From Pseudobacteriovorax antillogorgiicola (GTDB lineage: Bacteria > Bdellovibrionota_B > Oligoflexia > Oligoflexales > RGVZ01): a stretch of DNA of 6,872 nt. Below, piece after piece: positions 1 through 5,690 of the stretch. The notes below the pieces were generated by a model that saw only the letters and a list, made by a program, of their open reading frames with translations, made no database searches and had not been told where the DNA came from. The position numbers and the translations under genes are program-made. The stretch is from the NCBI GenBank assembly GCA_945897695.1, contig CAMDGW010000134.1:1-6872 (forward strand). Direction: 5' to 3'. Positions within the stretch are counted from its first letter, which is position 1. Every line of letters begins with the position of its first letter.

Positions 1-95
1 TAAGTCAGAGAATTGGTGCTCGAATGTTTTCGAGGCTCTATGAAAACTGCCTTTGTCTCGAAGTCAACGGACCAGACCGTCGACGCCGATAATTC

Positions 96-977
96 ATGTC
101 AGACCAATCTGCAAATTCATGTCGAATCGGATTCATCAATCGATGGTCCATGCAAACGCATTTGTGGGGAGTCGCGCTTGGGACAAATACCTTTGAGCTT
201 GATCCCAAACTTTTCTCCTGCTGCGGTGGTGCAGGACTTGTCGTTGAATCTATCGACCGCATGGAAGCAAGACTTTGTGGACTCACACGACGCTGGCATC
301 TACTGACTAATATATTTCGACAGTCAGGCGTACCTGCGGAGCAATGGCAGGGGTTTTGGAATCAAGTCATGCTAAAGGTTTCAGGCGGCGACAGCTCTGC
401 TGTCGAGCATGAGTTGCGTTACTTTGTGGGAAAGTATTTAGACGCTATGCTTAACTCATCCAAAGGGGAGTTTTTTTCTTCCACTTCGCCAGGATTGGGA
501 TCTAGTGTGATCGGACCTTCGGTTATTCCCGTTTTGGCAGCGATTCTGTCATGGCATTTTGAGCGAGTTACCTTGATCGCCAGACCGGGTGAGGTGGCCT
601 TGCCTATTAACCTTTGGCAGGATCTTTTACGAAAGCACCCCAAATCAAATTCTTTAATTCTTTTGGACGCGGCTCAGGATCTGTGGAATGCGTCAAAGCT
701 TGAACCAACCGAGGCTGTGATTGCGTTTGCATATGAACGCAAAATTCCTATTTGGATTCATTTTGGAGCCTATAATAGGACGGCGAATACTTCTGATAAC
801 GTCGATACTCGCAGTAAATCTAGATCGTTTAGGAACTCAGTGTCTCGAAGACTTGATGGATTGCGGGGAAAAAGCCCTTTTGAATGGCTTTCTCCCCAGT
901 CGCAAAGCAGACTTTCAGAGATCTGTAAGATTCCTATTGCTGGCATGCCGACCGCCACTATTCCAGAACATATTTAG
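96..977 (+). CDS. Unrecognised protein, probably cytosolic (start uncertain)
   Basis: I do not recognise this 293-residue protein and assign no function. It has no signal peptide or clear membrane segment. Residues about 153-224 alternate strand-like and helix-like stretches (HFERVTLIA, INLWQDLLRKHP, NSLILLDA, EPTEAVIAFAYERK, IPIWIHFG), which reads like a Rossmann-type beta-alpha-beta core. A Gly/Ser-rich loop (residues 133-141) precedes it. The tail after residue 228 is rich in Ser and Arg and is probably flexible. The start is weak: the frame has a stop at 90-92, and the ATG at 96 has no convincing Shine-Dalgarno. Alternatives are the ATGs at 150 and 261. A different frame opens with an ATG at 40 behind GAGG, so a frameshift or a short overlapping upstream gene is possible. 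The body beyond about position 300 is the only long open frame and looks genuine. Confidence 0.7.
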   Translation: MSDQSANSCRIGFINRWSMQTHLWGVALGTNTFELDPKLFSCCGGAGLVVESIDRMEARLCGLTRRWHLLTNIFRQSGVPAEQWQGFWNQVMLKVSGGDSSAVEHELRYFVGKYLDAMLNSSKGEFFSSTSPGLGSSVIGPSVIPVLAAILSWHFERVTLIARPGEVALPINLWQDLLRKHPKSNSLILLDAAQDLWNASKLEPTEAVIAFAYERKIPIWIHFGAYNRTANTSDNVDTRSKSRSFRNSVSRRLDGLRGKSPFEWLSPQSQSRLSEICKIPIAGMPTATIPEHI

Positions 978-1129
978 TCTTTTTGGCAAAACACCAATTC
1001 GTAGAAAATAGTTTTGATCCCATCTTTATGGGGCAAATCATTTATTTCCAGTGCGCGCCTGATTAAAGGGTAAAGCAGCTACATCCGATATGCCTCTGTC
1101 AATTTAGACAGTTATCGGAGGCTTTTTTT
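978..1129 (+). other. Intergenic region and leader of the downstream gene
   Basis: This is a 152-base non-coding gap. A short hairpin, CCCAT/ATGGG with a four-base loop, sits at 1019-1032. It has no following T-run, so it is a poor terminator candidate for the upstream gene. I found no convincing -35/-10 pair for the gene at 1130. A TTGATC at 1014-1019 has no good partner at the right distance. The right end holds the structured leader listed separately. Confidence 0.5.
1085..1129 (+). promoter_or_regulatory. Leader hairpin containing the Shine-Dalgarno, with T7 run up to the ATG
   Basis: Two competing folds can be drawn. In one, GCCTC (1092-1096) pairs with GAGGC (1118-1122) over an inner TGTC/GACA helix, and seven T follow at 1123-1129: a terminator shape, although the 3' arm carries a seven-base bulge. 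In the other, CCGATA (1085-1090) pairs with TATCGG (1113-1118) over an inner CTGTC/GACAG helix (1096-1100 / 1107-1111). The Shine-Dalgarno GGAGG (1117-1121), eight bases before the ATG at 1130, is mostly buried in the first fold and partly in the second. The pairings are seen directly. That they regulate transcription or translation is inference. Confidence 0.45.
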
Positions 1130-1918
1130 ATGCGTCGTCAAAATTTTTTTCAACTCGTGATGATAGCGTCCTTGGCTCCAATTTCTACAATTTCAATTGC
1201 AGCTGAACTTGATCCTGTTGGCAAGAAAATCGACAATAGCCAAGTTATGGAGCGAGTGGCACTGATCGGTGTCATCGCAGGCGGGACGGCTGCATCTGGG
1301 GTTGCTGTCATCAAGGATACGCAGACCGGACGGACCTATGCCATAAAATCTGGCGACAATCTTCCTGGGGTAAAGCATATCAAGCTGCGCAATATAAAGC
1401 GAGAGCTTGCAGTGTTTGATGTTGAGGGCAAGGAGTACCAGGTTCGATTGTCGGTAGGTGGTCACGCCCAAGAGGCAGATGATGAGGCAGATGTAGATGT
1501 AGATTTTGATATTGCCCAAGAGGATGACGGGCCTGGCCTTTTTGAGAAATGGAATGGAACGGGTGTTCACGCCTCAGATGATCATGTTGAACATATTGAC
1601 GCGAGCCGGGCACAGCTAAGTCATAAGACCGTTAGAGACAAAAACAACATCAACGGCGAGGGCAGTGGGCTGAGCAACAATAACGACATGCCTCATACGG
1701 ACGCTGTAGTGGGTCTCGACGAAAAAGCTAAAACTGATGCTGCAGCAAATCTTCGCAAAGACAAGGCTGAGCCCATTAACGCAATTTTCGATGACTTGAC
1801 CACAGGAACGACGAAAGACAATAAGCTTGGACGTAAGATTGATGCTGCCAATGCCAATAAAAAGAAAGTCGAGGCTCTGAATGTCAATGGGGCTGTGCGT
1901 ACAGGAGCGGCAGAATAA
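1130..1918 (+). CDS. Exported protein with GspC/PulC homology-region-like domain and acidic disordered tail
   Basis: This 262-residue protein begins with a signal peptide: Arg-Arg after the Met, a hydrophobic core to about residue 24, and probable cleavage near the Ala-Ala at 24-25. Residues about 41-107 resemble the periplasmic homology-region domain of type II secretion protein C (GspC/PulC). The pattern is a hydrophobic strand, LIGVIAG, then GVAVIKD, a T-G turn, a KSGDNLPG loop, and further short strands ending in YQVRL. In GspC this domain contacts the secretin GspD, but here the N-terminal membrane anchor of GspC appears to be replaced by a cleavable signal. Residues 115-133 are strongly acidic (runs of Asp/Glu), and the rest of the tail is rich in Asn, Asp, Lys and Ala and looks disordered. 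No other secretion gene is nearby, so a direct role in type II secretion is not shown. The start is supported by GGAGG eight bases upstream. Confidence 0.75.
   Translation: MRRQNFFQLVMIASLAPISTISIAAELDPVGKKIDNSQVMERVALIGVIAGGTAASGVAVIKDTQTGRTYAIKSGDNLPGVKHIKLRNIKRELAVFDVEGKEYQVRLSVGGHAQEADDEADVDVDFDIAQEDDGPGLFEKWNGTGVHASDDHVEHIDASRAQLSHKTVRDKNNINGEGSGLSNNNDMPHTDAVVGLDEKAKTDAAANLRKDKAEPINAIFDDLTTGTTKDNKLGRKIDAANANKKKVEALNVNGAVRTGAAE
1466..1523 (+). repeat. Short direct repeats encoding the acidic stretch
   Basis: GCCCAAGAGG occurs at 1466-1475 and 1514-1523, 48 bases apart. GAGGCAGATG occurs at 1472-1481 and 1484-1493, 12 bases apart. A GATGTA unit repeats in tandem at 1490-1504. All offsets are multiples of three, so copy-number change would alter the length of the Asp/Glu-rich segment without shifting the frame. 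This is a candidate site of replication slippage within the coding region. Confidence 0.55.
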
Positions 1919-3374
1919 GGCCAGCTCCTACCGTTCGAACATTGCTGATCAGGATCTCATGATTACCAATTTTCATTGATGGCAAAGTTAGTTGAATCAA
2001 GTCCCGAGCGTGTTCGGGACTTTTTTGTATCTGTTCTTCGATGGCTGAAGCGAGGGCAGCAAGACCATTTTGCAGAAAATCCCTTGATAGTGGTCCTGAG
2101 TTTTCGACGACTCGCGGCTCTTTCAAGCTAGCCGTTTGAAGCCTGCCTGTCAGCAGACGGTCTTTTGCCGACTCCAAGCTGAATATGGCTTGGGCATTCA
2201 CTTGTATTTCACACAAAACCATCGAGCCGCTGCGAAGCCGAAATCGGAGGTTTTCCACAGCCAGGTCAGCCAGAGAGCCCAAGTTGTCTTCAGCTTTCCA
2301 TTCGTAGCGCGAGCCTCCAAGCACCTCAAGACTAAGCAAGTCAGAGGGCGAGATGACCCCATGAAGGCCAGGAAAAGCTTTTAGCCACAGATCATGAGAC
2401 AAGGCTTGCCCGATGGCGGGGTGGTCTCCCCTAATTGTCGAGCGGATCACGCCTTTGGCCTGCGCCTCATTCAGCAAAGCAGTCATAAAATCCCAGGATA
2501 TCCCTAAAAAACTGACGTCTTCAGGCCAATGCGACGAATTGCTAAAGCCAACAACTTCGTCAGGGTCAATGGTAATCGACGTGGCAAACGAGCTCTGAAA
2601 TCTCTCTCGGGAAATATCAATGCGGTAAGGGCGCACAGCGACGGCTACGTTAAATGAAGGAATTTCGTGGCCTTCGAAAGGCAATGTCACATTGAGTGAT
2701 AAAAAAGGACTTATCTCAGCAGTGCGCGCGATCAATCCTTTTGCTAAGGCAGTCCCTAGAGCTGAAGAGATTGTGTCTTTGTAGCTTTGAATCAGTGATG
2801 GCAAGGTCCAACTCACCAGCCAATTAAGTCCAAAAATAACGTCACATTCTTCAGGATATCTGACTTCAAAATTATCCTCATTCAAGTCGATTGTGGACTC
2901 GGAAACCACTAGCTGCACATCGCCTGCTGGCGTGACCGTGGGATGCACAACAACACTCACCGGAATGTCGCCCTGAGGGCTTACGATAGCAGTATTGGTG
3001 CAAACTTGCGTGCCGGAGGCATTCATTTCGAGACGTTTGATCAGTCCGCGAAAACTGCGCAAAGATAATTTGAATTGGATGCCATTTGGCATCAAGCTCG
3101 TTTGGTGGATTCGCGGCAGAAATGAGTATTCAATTCCTCGCGCAGTGATCGTGCCGAAAGCGTATGGACTGCTCACTGGTGCAGATGACTCTCCTTGAAC
3201 GGGCTGAGCATCGAAAGCTTCCTGCATGGCCCGCTCAATGGTCGATAGGTCGCCTTTACTAAACTGAAGAAGTAAGCTTTCAGCCACCTCTTCGGCATGA
3301 GCCGCAGATCTGTAGGTTAACATCAAGCAAATGATGAGCAAAAATTTCAGGATATTATTCATGGGAAGTGTCAT
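1884..3374 (-). CDS. Exported TULIP/BPI-like lipid-binding protein (putative)
   Basis: This protein has 496 residues from the ATG at 3374, or 492 from the ATG at 3362. A signal peptide is clear: a Lys-containing start, the hydrophobic stretch FLLIICLMLTY, and an AHA cleavage site at residues 25-27, giving a periplasmic or outer-membrane-associated product. The mature protein shows long amphipathic beta strands in two similar halves (about 75-250 and 255-490). Each half has helical segments and a hydrophobic C-terminal strand pattern, as in BPI/LBP/CETP-type (TULIP) proteins, which carry lipids in tubular hydrophobic pockets. Cys125 and Cys177 (from the 3374 start) are placed much like the single disulfide of BPI. 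The assignment comes from pattern, not from a search. A GGATGG at 3376-3381 is badly spaced for either ATG, so coupling to the preceding gene, whose 3' end it overlaps, is likely. The C-terminal codons overlap the convergent gene by 35 bases. I saw no minus-strand terminator downstream. Confidence 0.75.
   Translation of the reverse strand: MTLPMNNILKFLLIICLMLTYRSAAHAEEVAESLLLQFSKGDLSTIERAMQEAFDAQPVQGESSAPVSSPYAFGTITARGIEYSFLPRIHQTSLMPNGIQFKLSLRSFRGLIKRLEMNASGTQVCTNTAIVSPQGDIPVSVVVHPTVTPAGDVQLVVSESTIDLNEDNFEVRYPEECDVIFGLNWLVSWTLPSLIQSYKDTISSALGTALAKGLIARTAEISPFLSLNVTLPFEGHEIPSFNVAVAVRPYRIDISRERFQSSFATSITIDPDEVVGFSNSSHWPEDVSFLGISWDFMTALLNEAQAKGVIRSTIRGDHPAIGQALSHDLWLKAFPGLHGVISPSDLLSLEVLGGSRYEWKAEDNLGSLADLAVENLRFRLRSGSMVLCEIQVNAQAIFSLESAKDRLLTGRLQTASLKEPRVVENSGPLSRDFLQNGLAALASAIEEQIQKSPEHARDLIQLTLPSMKIGNHEILISNVRTVGAGLILPLLYAQPH
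1999..2026 (+). terminator. Rho-independent terminator of the plus-strand exported-protein gene
   Basis: AAGTCCCGA (1999-2007) pairs perfectly with TCGGGACTT (2014-2022) around a six-base loop, and a run of six T occupies 2021-2026. It lies about 80 bases after the stop of the gene ending at 1918, so it is the natural terminator for that transcript. It sits inside the antisense coding region of the minus-strand gene, where the same bases encode part of the C-terminal region (around KSPEHARD). There is no T-run on the minus strand, so it should act in one direction only. Confidence 0.85.
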
Positions 3375-3831
3375 ACCATCCGTCGGCTTTTCGACGTTCG
3401 TGAATAAGTGCCCACGCAGCGCCGCAAAAAAGTTTTCCGATACCGTTTAAGTCGGCATCATCCATGGTGTTCTCTGCACGAACCACAATGTTGAGTTGGT
3501 CGCACTGATGGGCCTGTGCCCGCAGATTTTCTAAGTCTGCTTTTGCCTGGGCGAGCGTGTCGAAAAAAATGACTTTAAAAACTTTGTTACTTTTGTCAGG
3601 TGCGACAAAAGATTCGGACTCCGGACGATTAAGTTGGCGTTTTGGCTGAGTGATACTAGGGAACATAGCTTTTCCAGGTTGTCTCTCAGACCTTTCCCTG
3701 CTGGTGTCTTGCCCCGTCGGAAGTCTCTGGTTCTGACTACCCGGCTGTCTAGGCTCTTGCCTAGGGTGGCCATGGTCCTGGCGACCATCACCCCTACTAT
3801 TTTTGTTTCGTCCTCGTCCACGTCGTGCCAT
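3355..3831 (-). CDS. Small protein with Arg/Gly-rich disordered N-terminus and compact C-terminal domain
   Basis: I do not recognise this 158-residue protein as a named family. Residues 1-72 are low in hydrophobics and rich in Arg, Gly, Gln, Pro and Asn, with RG motifs near the start (RRGRGR). This composition is typical of nucleic-acid-binding tails. Residues about 83-152 form a probable folded domain: a strand KVFKVIFF, a helix AQAKADLENLRAQA, a strand QLNIVVRAE, a loop with DDADLNG, and a helix containing FCGAAWALIHERR. It lacks a signal peptide, so it is probably cytosolic. The start is well supported by AGGGAAGG at 3840-3847, eight bases before the ATG. It begins 18 bases after the glyS stop, and its last codons overlap the start of the exported gene, so all three are likely one operon. 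RNA binding is inferred from composition only. Confidence 0.8.
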   Translation of the reverse strand: MARRGRGRNKNSRGDGRQDHGHPRQEPRQPGSQNQRLPTGQDTSRERSERQPGKAMFPSITQPKRQLNRPESESFVAPDKSNKVFKVIFFDTLAQAKADLENLRAQAHQCDQLNIVVRAENTMDDADLNGIGKLFCGAAWALIHERRKADGWYDTSHE

Positions 3832-3839
3832 GGGTCAAA

Positions 3840-3847
3840 CCTTCCCT
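3840..3847 (-). promoter_or_regulatory. Ribosome-binding site of the Arg/Gly-rich protein gene
   Basis: AGGGAAGG on the minus strand fills most of the 18-base gap after glyS and lies eight bases before the ATG at 3831. It fixes that start and shows the gene can be translated independently within the glyS transcript. Confidence 0.75.
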
Positions 3848-3849
3848 GA

Positions 3850-5382
3850 TTAACAGCTAGCCGGCTCCGCATTGATGCGGGCCTGGATGACGCCAAGAAT
3901 TTCGTCGATCTTGATGCGTTGTTGAGTCGCCGTATCGCGGTCACGGATTGTGACGGTGTTGTCGCTTAGTGATTGCATATCTACAGTTAAACAATAAGGC
4001 GTGCCAATCTCGTCATGTCTTGCATAGCGTTTACCGATCGATTGCTGTTCGTCGTAACTAATATTCAGACCTGCACGGCGTAAAGTTTTTACGATTTCAC
4101 GAGCTTTTTCAGGTAGTCCGTCTTTTTTAACAAGCGGAAGAATAGCTGCTTTGAAAGGTGCAAATTTTGGATGAAGTTTTAAAACCACGCGAGATTTGTC
4201 GTTACCCTCATGGTCCACACCTTTTTCCTCGTGGTAGGCATCCAAAAGAAAACAGAGCACACTTCTCGTGAGGCCAGCGGCTGGTTCAACCACGTAGGGC
4301 GTATAGCGCCAGCCATTTTTTCCTGTTGCCGGATCCGGCTTGTTTTGGTCGAAATAACTTAACTTCACGCCTGTCGCTTCGGCATGTTTGCTTAGGTCAT
4401 AATCTGTTCTCGAGGCAATCCCTTCAAGCTCTCCCCATCCCCAGGGATAGAGATACTCGACGTCGTAACACTCGTCACTGTAGTGGGCGAGTTCATCGTC
4501 TTCGTGAGACCTTAGGCGGAAATTTCCACCGGCATTAGCGTAGCGCTTATACCAAGCCATGCGCTCACCGCACCAATATTTCATCCATTCCCCTTGGGTG
4601 CCAGGTTCGCAGAAAAACTCCATCTCCATCTGTTCGAACTCGCAGGAACGAAAAATAAAGTGTTCGACCACGATTTCGTTACGGAAGCTTTTACCCATCT
4701 GTGCGATGCCAAAGGGGACTTTCATCGACATTGATTGCTGTACGTTTAAAAATTGCACGAACATGGCTTGAGCAGTTTCAGGTCGCAAGTATACGGCTGC
4801 TTTTGATGCAACCTCCTCAACCGCCGCACGTTTTTGTTCTGGAGTCATCTCTGGCGTCAGGGCAGCCAGCATGTCGCCGGTGGGGTCAACAGGCCCAAGG
4901 CTTGTACGGAACATGAGGTTGAACTGGCGTTCAGCACTAAGGTTTGGACACGAGCAAACAGGGCAAACATAGCCTTTTTCAGATACGGTGCCTTTTAACT
5001 TTTCGCCGGAGGTTTTTCCGCCTTTGTGAAACGTTAGCTCGGTTCCTGGTTTGTGCTGAGGGGCTTTGTCGGCGCGAAACCGTTCACGGCAGTTTAGGCA
5101 GTCGACCAACGGGTCGGAAAATCCGGAAAGGTGCCCAGAGGTTTGCCAAACTTTTGGGTGCATCATGATGCTAGCATCGATGCCCACGATATCTTCGCGC
5201 TCATAGACCATAGCGCGCCACCATTCATTGGCAATGTTTCGCTTAAGCTCAACCCCAAGAGGGCCATAGTCGTAGCAGCTTCTTAGGCCTCCGTAGATTT
5301 CAGAGCTTTGGAAAATGAATCCCCTTCGCTTGCAGAGGGACACGATCTTGGCCATGGTGTCGTGAGAGGTTTCTTGAGACAT
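3850..5382 (-). CDS. glyS: Glycyl-tRNA synthetase, single-chain alpha2 class II type
   Basis: This enzyme activates glycine with ATP and charges tRNA-Gly in the cytosol. The protein is 510 residues from the ATG at 5382. It opens with the family signature of KIVSLCKRRGF, then SSEIYGG and DYGPLG. Paired cysteines at 95/98 (CLNC) and 140/143 (CPVC) look like a zinc-type site in the insertion. LRPETAQ (199-205) is followed by class II motif 2 (about 231-258: GKSFRNEI, FIFRSCEFEQME), and motif 3 is EPAAGLTRSVL (366-376). Residues about 400-507 form the anticodon-binding domain (LHPKFAPFKAAILPL to IKIDEIL). This is the homodimeric type rather than the GlyQ/GlyS alpha2beta2 type. A TTG at 5391 also opens the frame, but the AAGG at 5392-5395 suits the ATG at 5382 better (nine-base spacing). 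It heads the three-gene minus-strand operon. Confidence 0.96.
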   Translation of the reverse strand: MSQETSHDTMAKIVSLCKRRGFIFQSSEIYGGLRSCYDYGPLGVELKRNIANEWWRAMVYEREDIVGIDASIMMHPKVWQTSGHLSGFSDPLVDCLNCRERFRADKAPQHKPGTELTFHKGGKTSGEKLKGTVSEKGYVCPVCSCPNLSAERQFNLMFRTSLGPVDPTGDMLAALTPEMTPEQKRAAVEEVASKAAVYLRPETAQAMFVQFLNVQQSMSMKVPFGIAQMGKSFRNEIVVEHFIFRSCEFEQMEMEFFCEPGTQGEWMKYWCGERMAWYKRYANAGGNFRLRSHEDDELAHYSDECYDVEYLYPWGWGELEGIASRTDYDLSKHAEATGVKLSYFDQNKPDPATGKNGWRYTPYVVEPAAGLTRSVLCFLLDAYHEEKGVDHEGNDKSRVVLKLHPKFAPFKAAILPLVKKDGLPEKAREIVKTLRRAGLNISYDEQQSIGKRYARHDEIGTPYCLTVDMQSLSDNTVTIRDRDTATQQRIKIDEILGVIQARINAEPASC

Positions 5383-5425
5383 GCGAGGCAACCTTGAAGT
5401 CTAAAAAATAATCAAATCCCGTTTC

Positions 5426-5454
5426 ATTACAACTATTTGTGGGTCACGGGTCAA
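5426..5454 (-). promoter_or_regulatory. Sigma-70 type promoter of the glyS operon
   Basis: On the minus strand, TTGACC (5449-5454) and TGTAAT (5426-5431) are separated by exactly 17 bases. Each differs from the sigma-70 consensus at one position. Transcription would start near 5419, giving a leader of about 37 bases before the glyS ATG. That is too short for a T-box or other large riboswitch. Confidence 0.75.
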
Positions 5455-5586
5455 CGATTGTTATACAGCTACTTGGAAATGGAAACAAAAAAAGAGGGGT
5501 GGTGCCATACCGTAAGCTGGTTTCCTTAAGGACTTCCTTGGGGCGGGGGATACTCGGTTCTTAAATTAGGCAAGGTGCTGTTTATC

Positions 5587-5613
5587 TTGAGTTTTGAAGT
5601 ACGGCACTATAGG
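5587..5613 (+). promoter_or_regulatory. Possible ahcY promoter
   Basis: TTGAGT (5587-5592) and TATAGG (5608-5613) are spaced by 15 bases, shorter than ideal, and each matches the consensus at four positions. If used, the transcript would start near 5620 and the leader would consist mostly of the hairpin at 5645-5666. An upstream start is an alternative. Confidence 0.3.
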
Positions 5614-5644
5614 ATGAACCATGCTGGTCAATAGACTGAGGCTA

Positions 5645-5676
5645 CGATCCCATATGGTGGGGATCGATTTTTATTT
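5645..5676 (+). terminator. Terminator-like hairpin in the ahcY leader (candidate attenuator)
   Basis: CGATCCC (5645-5651) pairs perfectly with GGGATCG (5660-5666) around an eight-base loop. The T-rich tail ATTTTTATTT (5667-5676) follows, and the ahcY Shine-Dalgarno comes right after it. No gene on the plus strand upstream in this region needs terminating, because glyS runs the other way. The position therefore suggests premature termination of the ahcY transcript under some condition. AUCCC could instead pair with the GGGAT at 5547-5551, a possible but weak antiterminator. Confidence 0.55.
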
Positions 5677-5677
5677 C

Positions 5678-5682
5678 AGGAG
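5678..5682 (+). promoter_or_regulatory. ahcY: Ribosome-binding site of ahcY
   Basis: AGGAG ends eight bases before the ATG at 5691 and fixes that start, which gives the protein a longer N-terminus than usual for the family. Confidence 0.8.
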
Positions 5683-5690
5683 TTCCCAAC

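Larger units (their letters stand above)
5383..5690. other. Divergent intergenic region between glyS and ahcY
   Basis: This 308-base non-coding region holds the glyS promoter near its left end and the ahcY leader on the right. On the plus strand a further hairpin can be drawn, GTGCTGT (5575-5581) with ACGGCAC (5601-5607), one pair being G-U. There is also a small ACCA/TGGT hairpin at 5618-5628, and a G-rich stretch at 5540-5549. TATACA at 5462-5467 could be a -10 for an ahcY transcript with a leader over 200 bases long, but its -35 is poor. I see no tRNA and no match that I can recognise to the conserved core of the SAH riboswitch. Confidence 0.6.

Noticed and set aside
1019..1032. Terminator for the first plus-strand gene
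   Set aside because: The stem is only five pairs and no T-run follows it.
1193..1570. A 125-codon minus-strand open frame with hydrophobic stretches
   Set aside because: It lies wholly antisense to the well-supported exported protein gene. Its hydrophobic runs arise from the reverse of the acidic codons.
3531..3944. A 137-codon minus-strand open frame across the glyS 3' end
   Set aside because: It is out of frame over both glyS and the Arg/Gly-rich gene, which have good start signals and family features.
5479..5529. A 16-codon open frame in the glyS-ahcY intergenic region that might be a leader peptide
   Set aside because: It has no clear ribosome-binding site and no run of a regulatory amino acid.
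5455..5690. SAH or SAM riboswitch aptamer upstream of ahcY
   Set aside because: The location is right, but by eye I could not match the conserved core of the known classes, so only the terminator-like hairpin is reported.
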